From positions 62,001 through 126,000 of the forward strand of contig NZ_JYKA01000003.1 of the NCBI RefSeq assembly GCF_001676875.1: 64,000 bases of DNA, read 5' to 3'. Below are positions 10,404 through 20,817 of this stretch, piece after piece. Under the pieces are notes generated by a model that was not told the DNA's origin, searched no databases, and worked only from the letters and a program-made list of their open reading frames with translations. Positions within the stretch are counted from its first letter, which is position 1. Every line of letters starts with the position of its first letter. The DNA is from Chromobacterium subtsugae (lineage in GTDB: Bacteria; Pseudomonadota; Gammaproteobacteria; Burkholderiales; Chromobacteriaceae). Position numbers and translations under genes: made by a program.

Positions 10404-13037
10404 TTACAGCTTGCCGGCTACCCAGGCTTCCACGCCCTTCAGCGCGGCGGCCAGGTTTTCCGGCTGCGTGCCGCCGGCCTGGGCCATGTCCGGGCGGCCG
10501 CCGCCCTTGCCGCCCACTTGCTGGGCGACGAAGTTGACCAGCTCCCCGGCCTTGAGTTTGCCGGTCAGGTCGGCGGTGACGCCGGCCACCAGCGCCACCT
10601 TGCCGTCGCCCTTGGCGGCCAGCACGATGGCGGCGGAGCCCAGCTTGTCCTTCAGCTTGTCCAGCGTTTCGCGCAGCGCGGTGTTGTCTGCGCCTTCCAG
10701 CTCTGCGGCCAGCACCTTGACGCCGCTCACCACGGCGGCGCTGTCGGCCAGGCTGTCGCCGGCGGAGGCGGCCAGTTGGCCCTTCAGCTTGGCCAGCTCC
10801 TTCTCCAGCGCCTTGGCGCCATCCTGCAGCGCGGCGATCTTGGCCACCACTTCGTCGCTGGTCTGCGCCTTCAGCGCGCCGGCGGCATCCTTCAGCAGGG
10901 CGTCCTGCGCCTGCACGTGGGCTACCGCGCCTTCGCCGGTGACGGCTTCGATGCGGCGCACGCCGGCGGCCACGCCGCTTTCGGCGACGATCTTGAACAG
11001 GCCGATGTCGCCGGTGCGCTTGACGTGGGTGCCGCCGCACAGTTCGGCGGAGAAATCGCCCATGGTCAGCACGCGCACTTCATCGCCGTATTTCTCGCCG
11101 AACAGCATCATCGCGCCGGATTTCTGCGCGTCTTCCATGCTCATCAGCTCGGCCTTCACTTCCACGTTGTGGCAGATCACGCGGTTGACCACGCGTTCCA
11201 GCTCGGCGATCTGTTCGGCCGTCACGGCTTCGCCGTGGGCGAAGTCGAAGCGGGTGCGCTCCGGGTTGACCAGCGAGCCCTTCTGCGCAACGTGGCTGCC
11301 TAGCACATGGCGCAGCGCCGCGTGCAGCAGGTGGGTGGCCGAGTGGTTGCGCGCGCTGGCGAGGCGGGCATGCAGGTCGATGGTGGCGGTGACGGCGTCG
11401 CCCACCTTCAGCGCGCCGCTGAGCAGCCGGCCCTTGTGGCCGAAGGCCGCGGACTGGATCTTCTGGGTGTCGGCCACGTCGAACAGCGCGTCCAGGCCGG
11501 CGGTGGCGGAAATCTTGCCCACGTCGCCCACCTGGCCGCCGCCTTCGGCATAGAAGGCGGTGCCGTCCAGCACCACGATGCCTTCGTCGCCGGCGGACAG
11601 GCTGTCCACCGCTTCGGTGCCCTTGTACAGCGCCAGGATTTTTGCTTCCACGCTGCTCTTGTCGTAGCCGTGGAAGGCGGTGCCGGCGCCGCTGTAGGCG
11701 ATTTTGCCGGTCATCTTGAAGTTGGAGCCGGCGCGGCCGCGCTCGCGCTGGGCCTCCATCGCGCGCTCGAAGCCTTCCAGGTCGGCGTGGATGCCGCGTT
11801 CGCGGCAGATGTCGGCGGTCAGGTCCACCGGGAAGCCGAAGGTGTCGTACAGCTTGAAGATGGTGTCGCCGTCCAGCGCTTTCTTGCCGCCTTCCAGCGC
11901 GGAGTCCACCAGGCCCATGCCGATTTCCAGCGTTTCGGCGAACTTGATTTCCTCGGCGCGCAGCGCGTCTTCGATATGCGCCTGCTTTTCGCGCAGTTCC
12001 GGATAGGCTTCGCCCATCTCGGCCACCAGGTCGGCGACGATCTTGTGGAAGAACAGGCCTTTCTGGCCCAGCTTGTAGCCGTGGCGGATCGCGCGGCGGG
12101 CGATGCGGCGCAACACGTAGCCGCGGCCTTCGTTGGACGGCAGGATGCCGTCGGCGATCATGAACGAGCAGGCGCGGATGTGATCGGCGATCACTTTCAG
12201 CGACGGCACGTCCTGGCTGTAGGCGACGCCGGTTTCGCGGGCGGCGGCGCGCACCAGACAGGCCAGCGCGTCGGTTTCATAGTTGGACTTCACGTGCTGC
12301 AGCACGGTGGACAGGCGCTCCAGGCCCATGCCGGTGTCGACCGACGGCTTCGGCAGCGGGTGCAGCGTGCCGGCTTCGTCGCGGTTGAACTGCATGAAGA
12401 CGTTGTTCCAGATCTCCATGAAGCGGTCGCCGTCCTCGTCCGGGCTGCCCGGAGGGCCGCCGGCGACCGACGGGCCGTGGTCGTAGAAGATTTCGGTGCA
12501 CGGGCCACAGGGGCCGGTGTCGCCCATGGTCCAGAAGTTGTCGGAAGCGTACGGCGCGCCCTTGTTGTCGCCGATGCGGACGATCTTGTCGGCCGGCACG
12601 CCGACGGTCTTGTGCCAGATGTCGTAGGCCTCGTCGTCGGAGGCGTAGACGGTGACCATCAGCTTGTCTTTGGGCAGGTTCAGCCATTGTTCGCCGGTCA
12701 GGAACTCCCAGGCGAAGGTGATGGCGTCGCGCTTGAAGTAGTCGCCGAAGCTGAAGTTGCCCAGCATTTCGAAGAAGGTGTGGTGGCGCGCGGTGTAGCC
12801 GACGTTTTCCAGGTCGTTGTGCTTGCCGCCCGCGCGCAGGCATTTCTGGCTGGTAGTGGCGCGGGTGTAGTCGCGTTTCTCGAAGCCGAGGAAGGTGTCC
12901 TTGAACTGCACCATGCCGGCGACGGTGAACATCAGCGTCGGGTCGTTGCCGGGGATCAGGCTGCTGGAGGGGACGACCTGGTGGCCTTTGGCGGCGAAGA
13001 AGTCCAGGAACTTCTTGCGGATTTCGGAGGTTTTCAT
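10404..13037 (-). CDS. alaS: Alanyl-tRNA synthetase
   Basis: Class II synthetase that charges tRNA-Ala in the cytoplasm, 877 residues, full length. The N-terminus [20 protein letters not shown] leads into the catalytic core, with [16 protein letters not shown] and [19 protein letters not shown] visible. The editing domain carries the zinc-binding [11 protein letters not shown] and [13 protein letters not shown] elements that clear mischarged Ser/Gly. The C-Ala domain ends in the glycine-rich [15 protein letters not shown]. It lies last in a minus-strand series recA-recX-SRPBCC-alaS but has its own 65-base upstream gap with a possible weak terminator. Confidence 0.98.
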   Translation of the reverse strand: MKTSEIRKKFLDFFAAKGHQVVPSSSLIPGNDPTLMFTVAGMVQFKDTFLGFEKRDYTRATTSQKCLRAGGKHNDLENVGYTARHHTFFEMLGNFSFGDYFKRDAITFAWEFLTGEQWLNLPKDKLMVTVYASDDEAYDIWHKTVGVPADKIVRIGDNKGAPYASDNFWTMGDTGPCGPCTEIFYDHGPSVAGGPPGSPDEDGDRFMEIWNNVFMQFNRDEAGTLHPLPKPSVDTGMGLERLSTVLQHVKSNYETDALACLVRAAARETGVAYSQDVPSLKVIADHIRACSFMIADGILPSNEGRGYVLRRIARRAIRHGYKLGQKGLFFHKIVADLVAEMGEAYPELREKQAHIEDALRAEEIKFAETLEIGMGLVDSALEGGKKALDGDTIFKLYDTFGFPVDLTADICRERGIHADLEGFERAMEAQRERGRAGSNFKMTGKIAYSGAGTAFHGYDKSSVEAKILALYKGTEAVDSLSAGDEGIVVLDGTAFYAEGGGQVGDVGKISATAGLDALFDVADTQKIQSAAFGHKGRLLSGALKVGDAVTATIDLHARLASARNHSATHLLHAALRHVLGSHVAQKGSLVNPERTRFDFAHGEAVTAEQIAELERVVNRVICHNVEVKAELMSMEDAQKSGAMMLFGEKYGDEVRVLTMGDFSAELCGGTHVKRTGDIGLFKIVAESGVAAGVRRIEAVTGEGAVAHVQAQDALLKDAAGALKAQTSDEVVAKIAALQDGAKALEKELAKLKGQLAASAGDSLADSAAVVSGVKVLAAELEGADNTALRETLDKLKDKLGSAAIVLAAKGDGKVALVAGVTADLTGKLKAGELVNFVAQQVGGKGGGRPDMAQAGGTQPENLAAALKGVEAWVAGKL

Positions 13038-13060
13038 GTTTTGTCTGGTCTATTTCAAAA

Positions 13061-13086
13061 TTTTGCCCCGGACTGGCCGTCGGGGC
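13061..13086 (-). terminator. Possible weak terminator before alaS
   Basis: Stem GCCCCG / CGGGGC around a ten-base loop, followed on the minus strand by AAAATTTT. The stem is short and the T-run interrupted, so termination after the recA-recX-SRPBCC group would be partial. Confidence 0.35.
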
Positions 13087-13102
13087 GAATCCGTCGATTG
13101 TG

Positions 13103-13561
13103 TCAAGCCGTGGCGGCGCTGGCAAGGGTTTCGCAGCGCTGTTTCAACGCCTCGTTCATCAGCAGGAATCCCCGGCGCGCGCTTTCCTGGATTCCGGCGC
13201 CGCACAGCGGCAGCAGCACTCCGCTGAGCGCGCCGTCGTGATGCAGGCGGGTGGCGCCGCCGGCCAGCGCTTCCAGCCGCCAGCGGTGTTCGCGGTCCAG
13301 CAGGCCGGGCATCAGCGCGGCGCTGCGCCAGGCCAGCGCTTGCGGCGCGGAGAGTTCGATGACGACGGGGCGCAGGGTGGCGCGCGCGCCGCCGGGATAG
13401 CGCAGGGTGGCCACCAGGCGGGCGCCCAGCCGATGGCGGCCGTGCAGGCCGACGATGAAAGGATTCCATTCCGGGTAGCGCGGCCAGTCGCACAGCACCT
13501 GCCACACCGTTTCGTGGGCGGCGGTGATGTCGATCTCGGTGGCGATGGCGCGCGCCCTCAT
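13103..13561 (-). CDS. SRPBCC family protein
   Basis: 152-residue protein with the START-like (SRPBCC) ligand-binding fold signature: an N-terminal strand IATEIDITAAHETVWQVLCD, then WPRYPEWNPFIVGLHG, and a long C-terminal helix in the segment GIQESARRGFLLMNEALKQR. Related proteins bind hydrophobic ligands or act as cyclase-like enzymes; no specific role can be assigned. It starts three bases after the recX stop, so it is almost certainly co-transcribed with recA-recX. Confidence 0.8.
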   Translation of the reverse strand: MRARAIATEIDITAAHETVWQVLCDWPRYPEWNPFIVGLHGRHRLGARLVATLRYPGGARATLRPVVIELSAPQALAWRSAALMPGLLDREHRWRLEALAGGATRLHHDGALSGVLLPLCGAGIQESARRGFLLMNEALKQRCETLASAATA

Positions 13562-13564
13562 GCC

Positions 13565-14023
13565 TCAGTCCTCGTAGCCGTCGTCGTCCGCGCCGCCGGC
13601 CAGCACCTGGCGGATCACGTCGCCGGGAAAACCGCGCTGGGCGAGGAAGCGGTACTGCCTGGCCTTTTCCGCCGCGTCGGCGGGCGGGCGGCCGAATTTC
13701 TTGCGCCATTGCTCGCGCGCGCTGGCCAGGTCGTCCTGGCCGGACAGCGCCTCGCGTATGGTGTCGTCGTCGACGCCGCGCTGGCGCATTTCCTGCTGCA
13801 GCCGACGGCTGCCGAACTTGCCGCCCTTGCTGTTGGCGAACTGGCGGGCGAAGCGGTCGTCGGATTGCCAGTTGGCGGCGGCCAGCTCGTCCAGCGCCGC
13901 GTTCAATTCGTCTTCGCTGTCGGCAAAAGGCGCGAGCCGCCGAACCAGCTCGCGCCGGGAATATTCCCGGCGGGCAAGCAGTTCGACGGCCCGCGCCTTC
14001 AGGCTTTTGCCTGTCGCCGCCAT
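13565..14023 (-). CDS. recX: Regulatory protein RecX
   Basis: 152-residue modulator that binds RecA filaments and limits their activity. It has the all-helical repeats of the family: LKARAVELLARREYSRRELV near the N-terminus, the middle ANWQSDDRFARQFANSK, and the C-terminal KARQYRFLAQRGFPGDVIRQ. The ATG overlaps the recA stop (TGATG), so its translation is probably coupled to recA at lower level. Confidence 0.95.
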   Translation of the reverse strand: MAATGKSLKARAVELLARREYSRRELVRRLAPFADSEDELNAALDELAAANWQSDDRFARQFANSKGGKFGSRRLQQEMRQRGVDDDTIREALSGQDDLASAREQWRKKFGRPPADAAEKARQYRFLAQRGFPGDVIRQVLAGGADDDGYED

Positions 14024-15075
14024 CAGGCGTCGAGGGCGTCGTCGGCGAACTCTTCGTCGCCCTGGTTTTCGTTGATTTCGATCTTCACGCCCACCGCTTC
14101 GCGGATCTTGCGTTCGATTTCCTCAGCGATCGCCGGGTTGGACTTCAGCCATTCGCGGGTGTTGTCCTTGCCCTGGCCGATCTTCTGGCCATTGTACGCG
14201 TACCAGGCGCCGGACTTGTCGATGAAGCCGTGCTTGACGCCCAGCTCGATGATTTCGCCCTGGCGGGAGATGCCTTCGCCGTACAGGATTTCGAAATCGG
14301 CCTGGCGGAACGGCGGGGACACCTTGTTCTTCACCACTTTGACGCGGGTGTCGTTGCCGATCACTTCCTCGCCCTTCTTGATGCCGCCGGTGCGGCGGAT
14401 GTCCAGGCGCACCGAGGCGTAGAACTTCAGCGCGTTGCCGCCGGTGGTGGTTTCCGGGTTGCCGAACATCACGCCGATCTTCATGCGGATCTGGTTGATG
14501 AAGATCACCAGGGTGTTGGTGCGCTTGATGTTGCCGGTCAGCTTGCGCAGCGCCTGGCTCATCAGGCGGGCTTGCAGGCCGACGTGGCTGTCGCCCATTT
14601 CGCCTTCGATTTCAGCCTTCGGCACCAAGGCGGCCACCGAGTCGATCACGATCAGATCGACGCCGCTGGAGCGCACCAGCATGTCGCAGATTTCCAGCGC
14701 CTGTTCGCCGGTGTCCGGCTGCGAGATCAGCAGGTCGTCGACCTTGACGCCCAGCTTTTGCGCGTATTGCGGGTCCAGCGCGTTTTCGGCGTCGATGTAG
14801 GCGCAGGTGCCGCCCAATTTTTGCATCTCGGCCACGGCTTGCAGACACAGGGTGGTTTTACCGGACGACTCCGGGCCGTAGATTTCCACCACGCGGCCGC
14901 GCGGCAGGCCGCCGACGCCAAGCGCCAAGTCCAGACTCAGCGAGCCGGTGGAGACCACCTGCAGGTTTTCGTTGATCTGGTTGTCGCTCATGCGCATGAT
15001 CGAACCCTTGCCGAACTGCTTTTCAATCTGGGAGAGGGCGGCGGCGAGCGCCTTGCTCTTGTCTTCGGAAGCCAT
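14023..15075 (-). CDS. recA: Recombinase RecA
   Basis: 350-residue DNA-strand-exchange ATPase central to homologous recombination and repair. Walker A GPESSGKT is at residues 67-74; the L1/L2 loop regions and [19 protein letters not shown] are readable; the acidic C-terminal tail ends [11 protein letters not shown]. The start is the ATG giving [14 protein letters not shown], the conserved N-terminus; the frame stays open upstream but without similarity. A GATAAT at 15116-15121 on the minus strand is a plausible -10. I found no CTG-N10-CAG LexA box between recA and the divergent hrcA. Confidence 0.98.
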   Translation of the reverse strand: MASEDKSKALAAALSQIEKQFGKGSIMRMSDNQINENLQVVSTGSLSLDLALGVGGLPRGRVVEIYGPESSGKTTLCLQAVAEMQKLGGTCAYIDAENALDPQYAQKLGVKVDDLLISQPDTGEQALEICDMLVRSSGVDLIVIDSVAALVPKAEIEGEMGDSHVGLQARLMSQALRKLTGNIKRTNTLVIFINQIRMKIGVMFGNPETTTGGNALKFYASVRLDIRRTGGIKKGEEVIGNDTRVKVVKNKVSPPFRQADFEILYGEGISRQGEIIELGVKHGFIDKSGAWYAYNGQKIGQGKDNTREWLKSNPAIAEEIERKIREAVGVKIEINENQGDEEFADDALDA

Positions 15076-15233
15076 GCTGTCTCCAAATGGGGTAGGTCGG
15101 ACCAATAATGGGGCGATTATCGCAGAAAACCAGAGCCCTAACAGCAGCTTGCCGGGGAACAAAAGCGCCTAACCGGCGCAAAGTCTTGCTGCTGGCCCTT
15201 TTGGCGCGGTTCAGGATGTGTACAATGGGGAAC

Positions 15234-16256
15234 ATGATGAACGAACGCGCCCAACGCCTGCTCAAGGTCCTGATCGAACGCTACATCGCCGACGGCCAGC
15301 CTGTCGCGTCCAAGGCCTTGTCGCTGCTGCCGGGGATGGAGCTGTCTTCGGCGTCCATCCGCAACGTGCTGGCCGAACTGGAGGGCATGGGGCTGATCGC
15401 CTCGCCGCACACCTCGGCCGGACGGGTGCCCACCGCGCGCGGCTACCGCCTGTTCGTCGACCGCTTGCTGACGATACGGCCGCTGGACGAGCTGGCGCGC
15501 CACGAGCTGGAGGCCAGCCTGCAGCCGGACAGCCCGCAGCGCATCGTCCAGGCGGCGTCGTCGCTGCTGTCGGAATTGACCAGCTTCGCCGGCGTGGTGA
15601 TGACGCCGCAGCGCAGCGACGTCGCCTTCCGCCAGATCGAATTCCTGCGCCTGTCCGAGCGCCGCATCCTGATGATACTGGTGACGCTGGACGGCGACGT
15701 GCAGAACCACCTGCTGCTGACCGAGCGCGACTACACGCCGTCGGAACTGGTGGAGGCGGGCAATTTCATCAACCAGCATTACAGCGGCCAGGCGCTGGAC
15801 GCGGTCACCTCCCGGGTGGAGGGGGAATTGCGCCAGCTGCAGGGCGACATCGCCGAGCTGATGTCGGCCGCGGTGCGGCTGGGACAGAAAACGCTGGCCA
15901 GCAGCGGCGAGGACGTGGTGGTCAGCGGCGGCTCGCGCCTGCTGCAGGTGAACGACCTGTCCGACGACCTGTCGCGGCTGCGCGAGTTGTTCGGCGTGTT
16001 CGAACGTAAGACCGAACTGCTGAAGCTGTTGTCGCAAAGCCGCGAGGCGCAGGGCGTGAACATTTTCATCGGCGAGGAGTCTGGCCTGGTGACGCTGGAC
16101 GAATGCTCGGTGGTCACCGCCCCTTACCGCGTCAACGGCCAGGTGGTCGGCACGCTGGGGGTGGTCGGGCCCACCCGCATGGCTTACGAAAGGGTGATCC
16201 CCATCGTCGACATCACCGCGCGGTTGGTGGGCAGCGCCTTGTCCTTCCGCGAATGA
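15234..16256 (+). CDS. hrcA: Heat-inducible transcription repressor HrcA
   Basis: About 340 residues. HrcA binds CIRCE elements at groE/dnaK-type operons and is itself kept active by GroEL. The winged-helix N-terminus reads [20 protein letters not shown] with [19 protein letters not shown] as recognition region, then the GAF-like dimerisation domain ending [16 protein letters not shown]. Two adjacent ATGs (15234, 15237) follow GGGGAAC. It is transcribed away from recA. A TACAAT at 15221-15226 is too close to the ATG to be a sure -10. No CIRCE inverted repeat is seen in front of it. Confidence 0.95.
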   Translation: MMNERAQRLLKVLIERYIADGQPVASKALSLLPGMELSSASIRNVLAELEGMGLIASPHTSAGRVPTARGYRLFVDRLLTIRPLDELARHELEASLQPDSPQRIVQAASSLLSELTSFAGVVMTPQRSDVAFRQIEFLRLSERRILMILVTLDGDVQNHLLLTERDYTPSELVEAGNFINQHYSGQALDAVTSRVEGELRQLQGDIAELMSAAVRLGQKTLASSGEDVVVSGGSRLLQVNDLSDDLSRLRELFGVFERKTELLKLLSQSREAQGVNIFIGEESGLVTLDECSVVTAPYRVNGQVVGTLGVVGPTRMAYERVIPIVDITARLVGSALSFRE

Positions 16257-16289
16257 ACCGCGCCTACGCTCATAAAAGAAAGCAAAATC

Positions 16290-17333
16290 ATGAAATCGAT
16301 GTTGAAACTGGCTATTGCCGCCGCCCTGGCCGGCGCGGCCTTCTCCGCGCCGCAGGCCCAAGCCGACGCCGCCTTTCTGGGGCGCCCGGACGTGCAGCGC
16401 TATATCGACGAACAGGTGGCCAGCGGCCAATTCAACCGCCCCGAGCTGGAGGCGGTGTTCGCCAATGTCGAATTGAAGCCCAATATCATCCGCATTCTGG
16501 ACAAACCGTCCACTTCGCGTCCCTGGTACCAGTTCCGCGCCTCCACCGTCAGCGACAAAGTCATCGCCGACGGCGCGGCGTTCTGGCAGGACAATGCCGA
16601 CGCGCTGGCGCGCGCCGAGCGCCAGTACGGCGTGCCGCCTGAGGTGATCGTGGCCATCCTCGGCGTGGAAACCCACTACGGCCGCAACACCGGCAGCTTC
16701 CGGCTGGTGGATTCGCTGTCCACCATCGGTTTCGATTATCCGCGCCGCGCCGCCTACTTCCGCGGCGAGCTGACCCAGTTCCTGCTGCTGGCCAAGGAAG
16801 AGGGCAAAGACCCGCTGACGCTGAGGGGATCGTACGCCGGCGCGATGGGGCTGCCGCAGTTCATGCCGTCCAGCTACCGCAAGTGGGCGGTGGATTTCGA
16901 CGGCAGCGGCCATCGCGACATCTGGAACAACCCGCACGACGCCATCGGCAGCGTGGCCCATTACTTCAGCCGCTTCGGCTGGAAGCGCGGCGACGACGTG
17001 GTGGCGCCGGCCAGCGTGGTGCCGGGGCCGCAGGTGGACAAATTGCTGGCCGACAAATTCAATCTGCACTACACGGTGGGCGATTTGCGCAAGATGGGCG
17101 TCGCGCCGCAGACGCCGCTGGCGGACAACGTGCCGGCGGTGCTGTTCGCGTTGGAAAGCTCGCCCGGCGTCACCGAATACTGGCTGGGACTGAACAACTT
17201 CTACGCGATCACCCGCTACAACCGCAGCACGCTGTACGCCAAGGCGGTGCAGGAAATCGCCGACCAGGTGCGCCAACGCTATTACGCCGCGCTGGCGCGG
17301 AAACTGCCGGAGCCGGCATCCGCCGCCCAGTAA
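16290..17333 (+). CDS. mltB: Membrane-associated lytic murein transglycosylase B
   Basis: 347-residue peptidoglycan lytic transglycosylase of the MltB (SltB1) family that cleaves between MurNAc and GlcNAc with 1,6-anhydro formation. An N-terminal signal peptide (MKSMLKLAIAAALAGAAFSA, then PQAQA) lacks a lipobox cysteine, so this form is probably soluble in the periplasm. The catalytic glutamate is E128 in VAILGVETHYGRNTG; the SYAGAMGLPQFMPSSYRKWA and DIWNNPHDAIGSVAHYF segments are family hallmarks. It follows hrcA by 33 bases and precedes dnaX. Confidence 0.95.
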   Translation: MKSMLKLAIAAALAGAAFSAPQAQADAAFLGRPDVQRYIDEQVASGQFNRPELEAVFANVELKPNIIRILDKPSTSRPWYQFRASTVSDKVIADGAAFWQDNADALARAERQYGVPPEVIVAILGVETHYGRNTGSFRLVDSLSTIGFDYPRRAAYFRGELTQFLLLAKEEGKDPLTLRGSYAGAMGLPQFMPSSYRKWAVDFDGSGHRDIWNNPHDAIGSVAHYFSRFGWKRGDDVVAPASVVPGPQVDKLLADKFNLHYTVGDLRKMGVAPQTPLADNVPAVLFALESSPGVTEYWLGLNNFYAITRYNRSTLYAKAVQEIADQVRQRYYAALARKLPEPASAAQ

Positions 17334-17417
17334 GGCCGCAAGCGCCGGCGCGCCAGGCCTGGCCGCGCCGGTAAAATCAGTCGCCTTGCGCGGCAATTGC
17401 CATTAAAATCCGCCCCC

Positions 17418-19346
17418 ATGAGCTATCAAGTCCTTGCCAGAAAATGGCGCCCCAAGCGTTTCGCCGACCTGGTCGGCCAGGAACACGTGGTGCGCGCCCT
17501 CAGCAACGCCCTCAAGGAAGCGCGGCTGCATCACGCCTACCTGCTGACCGGCACCCGGGGCGTAGGCAAGACCACCATCGCCCGCATTCTGGCGAAAAGC
17601 CTGAACTGCGAAACCGGCAGCACCGCCGACCCTTGCGGCGAATGCTCGGCCTGCCGCCAGATCGACAGCGGCCGCTTCGTCGACCTGCTGGAGATCGACG
17701 CCGCGTCCAACACCGGCATCGACAACATCCGCGAAGTGCTGGAAAACGCCCAGTACGCGCCGACCATGGGCCGTTACAAGGTCTACATCATCGACGAAGT
17801 GCACATGCTGTCGAAAAGCGCCTTCAACGCGATGCTGAAGACGCTGGAAGAGCCGCCGGCCCACGTCAAGTTCATCCTGGCCACCACCGACCCGCAGAAG
17901 GTGCCGGTGACGGTGCTGTCGCGCTGCCTGCAGTTTTCGCTGCGCAATATGACGCCGCAGCAGGTGTCCACGCATCTGGCGCACATGCTGGACGTGGAAG
18001 GCATCGCCTATGAGACGGCGGCGCTGGCGCTGCTGGGCCGCGCCGCGGCCGGCTCGATGCGCGACGCGCAGTCGCTGCTGGACCAGGCCATCGCCTACGG
18101 CCTGGGCGAAGTCAAGGAAGACGGCGTGCGCGCCATGCTGGGCGCGGTGGACCGCCGCTATCTGTACACCCTGTTGCAGGCGCTGTCCGCCGGCGACGGC
18201 GCGGCGCTGATGGCGGAGGCGGACAATCTGGCCGAGCGCGGCGTCAGCTTCGACGCGGCGCTAGCCGAACTGGCGGTGCTGTTGCAGCAGTTGGCGCTGG
18301 CGCAGACGGTGCCGGCGGCGCTGGCCGACGACGAGCCGGAGCGCGAGGCCTTGTTCGCGCTGGCCGACGCCATCGCGCCGCAGGACGTGCAGCTGTATTA
18401 TCAGATCGCCATCCATGGCCGCAAGGATCTGGCGCTGGCGCCGGACGAGCATGCCGGCTTCAATATGACGCTGCTGCGCATGCTGGCTTTCCATCCGGTC
18501 AACGCGCCGGCCGAAGCCGCGGCGCCGGCTCGTGCGGCTGTCGCGCCCCAGGCCAGGCCCGCGGCCGCATCCGCCGCAGTAGCCTCCGTCTCGGTGCCGG
18601 CGGAGCGGGGCATGTCGCCGGCGGCGCGCGCCCTGCAGGCGGCTGGCTTGGCGGCGCCAACGCCGGCCAAGTCCGCGCCGCGCGCGGCCAGCGAAGAAAG
18701 CGTCCCGGCCGCCGAGCCGGAACCCGAGCCCGCGCCCCGGCCGCAGCCTGCGCCGGCCGCCGCGCCCGCGCCTGAAGCGCTTGTCGCCGCGCCGGCTCCG
18801 GCGCCGCAACCGCAGCTGGTCGCAACGGCAAGCGAGGCGGACGATGATGGCCGCGACGAGGACGAAATCGACGACACGCCGTGGCAGGCCGATGACGGCG
18901 ACGCGATGCCCGACTACGCGCAGGCGCCGCCGCCGGACGACGAGCCGGTCGACTACCAGTTCGACGGCGACTGGCAGGCGCTGGTGGTGGATCTGGGCGG
19001 CAAGCTGGGCGCGGCGCGAATGCTGGCGCACAATGCGGTATTGAAAGGCTGGAACCAGCAGCGGCTGGAGCTGGCGGTGCCGGAAAGCTTCCGCCACATG
19101 AGCGGACGCGATTACCAGGACAAGCTGAAGGCCGCGTTGAGCGAGCGCTTCGGCCGGGCGGTGGAGCTGACGGTGACGGTGGAGGAACTGGGGATGGAAA
19201 CCCCGGCCATGGTCGACGCCCGCCAGCGCCAGGAGCAATTGGCCATTGCCCGAGAATGCATGAAAAACGATCCGGTGGTGCAGCAACTGGTGCGCGAAAT
19301 GGGCGCCGCGCTGCTCATCGAGACCATCCAACCCGTACAGGAGTGA
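17418..19346 (+). CDS. dnaX: DNA polymerase III subunit gamma/tau
   Basis: 642-residue clamp-loader ATPase subunit. Starting at MSYQVLARKWRPKRFADLVG, it has Walker A GTRGVGKT at 45-52, a zinc module with cysteines at 64, 73, 76 and 79, Walker B with DEVHML, and an SRC sensor motif. Residues about 365-500 are a long Ala/Pro/Glu linker, followed by the tau-specific C-terminal domain that binds the polymerase. I see no AAAAAAG slippery heptamer, so a separate gamma form by frameshifting is not evident. The ybaB gene follows six bases later. Confidence 0.97.
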   Translation: MSYQVLARKWRPKRFADLVGQEHVVRALSNALKEARLHHAYLLTGTRGVGKTTIARILAKSLNCETGSTADPCGECSACRQIDSGRFVDLLEIDAASNTGIDNIREVLENAQYAPTMGRYKVYIIDEVHMLSKSAFNAMLKTLEEPPAHVKFILATTDPQKVPVTVLSRCLQFSLRNMTPQQVSTHLAHMLDVEGIAYETAALALLGRAAAGSMRDAQSLLDQAIAYGLGEVKEDGVRAMLGAVDRRYLYTLLQALSAGDGAALMAEADNLAERGVSFDAALAELAVLLQQLALAQTVPAALADDEPEREALFALADAIAPQDVQLYYQIAIHGRKDLALAPDEHAGFNMTLLRMLAFHPVNAPAEAAAPARAAVAPQARPAAASAAVASVSVPAERGMSPAARALQAAGLAAPTPAKSAPRAASEESVPAAEPEPEPAPRPQPAPAAAPAPEALVAAPAPAPQPQLVATASEADDDGRDEDEIDDTPWQADDGDAMPDYAQAPPPDDEPVDYQFDGDWQALVVDLGGKLGAARMLAHNAVLKGWNQQRLELAVPESFRHMSGRDYQDKLKAALSERFGRAVELTVTVEELGMETPAMVDARQRQEQLAIARECMKNDPVVQQLVREMGAALLIETIQPVQE

Positions 19347-19352
19347 ACAGCA

Positions 19353-19679
19353 ATGTTCGGTAAAGCTGGAATCGCGGGCCTGATGAAGCAGGCCCAGCAA
19401 ATGCAGGAAAACATGAAGAAGGCCCAGGACGAGCTGGCCACGGTGGAAGTCGAGGGCCAGTCCGGCGCCGGCATGGTGAAGGTCGTCATGACCTGCGCCC
19501 ATGGCGTCAAGCGCGTCGCCATCGACGACAGCGTGCTGGATGACAAGGAAATGCTGGAAGACCTGATCGCCGCCGCGTTCAACGACGCCGCGCGCAAGGT
19601 GGAAAGCACCACCCAGGAGCGGATGTCCGGCTTCACCAACGGCCTGAACCTGCCGGCCGGCATGAAGCTGCCGTTCTGA
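19353..19679 (+). CDS. ybaB: YbaB/EbfC family nucleoid-associated protein
   Basis: 108-residue DNA-binding protein that forms tweezer-like dimers and is nearly always encoded after dnaX. The N-terminus [20 protein letters not shown] and the C-terminal [16 protein letters not shown] helix are typical. The ATG follows AGGAG at good spacing. It shares the dnaX transcript, which ends at the terminator just downstream. Confidence 0.96.
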   Translation: MFGKAGIAGLMKQAQQMQENMKKAQDELATVEVEGQSGAGMVKVVMTCAHGVKRVAIDDSVLDDKEMLEDLIAAAFNDAARKVESTTQERMSGFTNGLNLPAGMKLPF

Positions 19680-19685
19680 TCCCCC

Positions 19686-19708
19686 AGGCCCGGCGACGGG
19701 CCTTTTTT
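19686..19708 (+). terminator. Rho-independent terminator after dnaX-ybaB
   Basis: Perfect stem AGGCCCG / CGGGCCT with a four-base loop and a T6 run that begins inside the stem, seven bases after the ybaB stop. Confidence 0.9.
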
Positions 19709-19720
19709 GCCGGAGCCGGG

Positions 19721-20164
19721 ATGTTCGGCCATTTCACCATGCGCAGCCGGCTGCCGCGCCCGCCGGAAACGGTATGGCGCGATGTCGTCAGCCGCGGTGG
19801 CATCGCCGACGAATTCTTCCCCTGGCTTGGCATGCGGCTCCCGGCGGGCGAGCTGCCCGCGCGGCTGGAAGCGCCGCTCCGCGTCGGCTCTTGCTGGCTG
19901 CTGCTGTTCGGCTGCCTGCCGGTGGAGTGCGACGATCTGACGCTGATGCGGCTGGAGCCGGGCGCTTTCGACGAGCGCTCCCGCATGCTGGGGCAGCGCG
20001 TCTGGTGGCACCGCCGCCGGGTGGCCGCCACGGCAGATGGCTGCGAGCTGGTGGACCGGGTGGCGTTCCTGCCGCGCTGGCCCGCCACGCTGCCGCTGTG
20101 CCGGCTTCTGTTTCGGCTGGTGTTCGCTTGGCGCCATCGCCGGCTGCGCCGGCGCTATCGCTGA
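19721..20164 (+). CDS. SRPBCC-like hypothetical protein
   Basis: 147 residues beginning MFGHFTMRSRLPRPPETVWR. The pattern of an N-terminal strand, then PETVWRDVV and a hydrophobic-lined core with paired Trp residues (GQRVWWHRRR), resembles START/SRPBCC ligand-binding proteins, with a basic C-terminus (WRHRRLRRRYR). GGAGCCGGG precedes the ATG. It sits alone between the ybaB terminator and recR. Function unknown; family call is tentative. Confidence 0.6.
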   Translation: MFGHFTMRSRLPRPPETVWRDVVSRGGIADEFFPWLGMRLPAGELPARLEAPLRVGSCWLLLFGCLPVECDDLTLMRLEPGAFDERSRMLGQRVWWHRRRVAATADGCELVDRVAFLPRWPATLPLCRLLFRLVFAWRHRRLRRRYR

Positions 20165-20214
20165 TTAAATGATTTCCGTGTGCGGCCCCGGCCGCTTTCC
20201 CCCAGGTTGATGCC

Positions 20215-20817
20215 GTGTCGATGAAGAATCCCCCCGCGCTGGAGCATTTGATTGCCGCGCTGAAAGTCCTGCCCGGCGTCGGTCCCAAAACCGCCCAGCG
20301 GATGGCTTTCCACCTGCTGCAACGCGACAAGAAGGGCGCCGACAAGCTGGCGCGCGCGCTGGACCGGGCGCTGACCCAGCTGACCCACTGCCAGCGCTGC
20401 AATACCTTCAGCGAGGCCGAGCTGTGTTCCATCTGCGCCGACGAAGGCCGCCGCCAGGACCAGCTGTGCATCGTGGAAATGCCGGCCGACCTGATGATGC
20501 TGGAGCAGGCCAAGTGTTTCGAGGGCCTGTATTTCGTGCTGATGGGGCGGATATCGCCGCTGGACAATATCGGGCCGAAAGACCTGAATCTGGACAAGCT
20601 GCTGACCCGGGCGCTGGACGGCCAGGTCAGCGAGATCGTGATCGCCACCAACTTCACCGCCGAGGGCGAGGTGACGTCCCACATGCTCAGCGAGCTGTTC
20701 AAGGAGCGCGGCCTGGCCGTCACCCGCATCGCGCGCGGCATGCCGGTGGGCGGCGAGCTGGAGTATGTCGATCTGGGCACGCTGGCGCAGGCGGTGTACG
20801 AGCGCCGCGGCGTGTAA
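20215..20817 (+). CDS. recR: Recombination protein RecR
   Basis: About 200 residues. RecR works with RecF and RecO in loading RecA at gaps. It has an N-terminal helix-hairpin-helix ([20 protein letters not shown]), a C4 zinc finger with cysteines at 59, 62, 71 and 74, and a Toprim domain ([20 protein letters not shown]) ending VYERRGV. The GTG start is favoured by an AGG about eight bases upstream; the ATG two codons later (20221) is the alternative. Confidence 0.95.
   Translation: MSMKNPPALEHLIAALKVLPGVGPKTAQRMAFHLLQRDKKGADKLARALDRALTQLTHCQRCNTFSEAELCSICADEGRRQDQLCIVEMPADLMMLEQAKCFEGLYFVLMGRISPLDNIGPKDLNLDKLLTRALDGQVSEIVIATNFTAEGEVTSHMLSELFKERGLAVTRIARGMPVGGELEYVDLGTLAQAVYERRGV

Noticed and set aside
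15221-15226. TACAAT as the hrcA -10 element
   Set aside because: It would place the transcription start almost on the ATG, and the -35 match is poor.
15138-17396. A 752-codon minus-strand open frame
   Set aside because: Antisense to hrcA and mltB, which both show full family motifs.
17418-19346. Programmed frameshift in dnaX giving a gamma form
   Set aside because: No A-rich slippery heptamer with a following stem could be found in the linker region.
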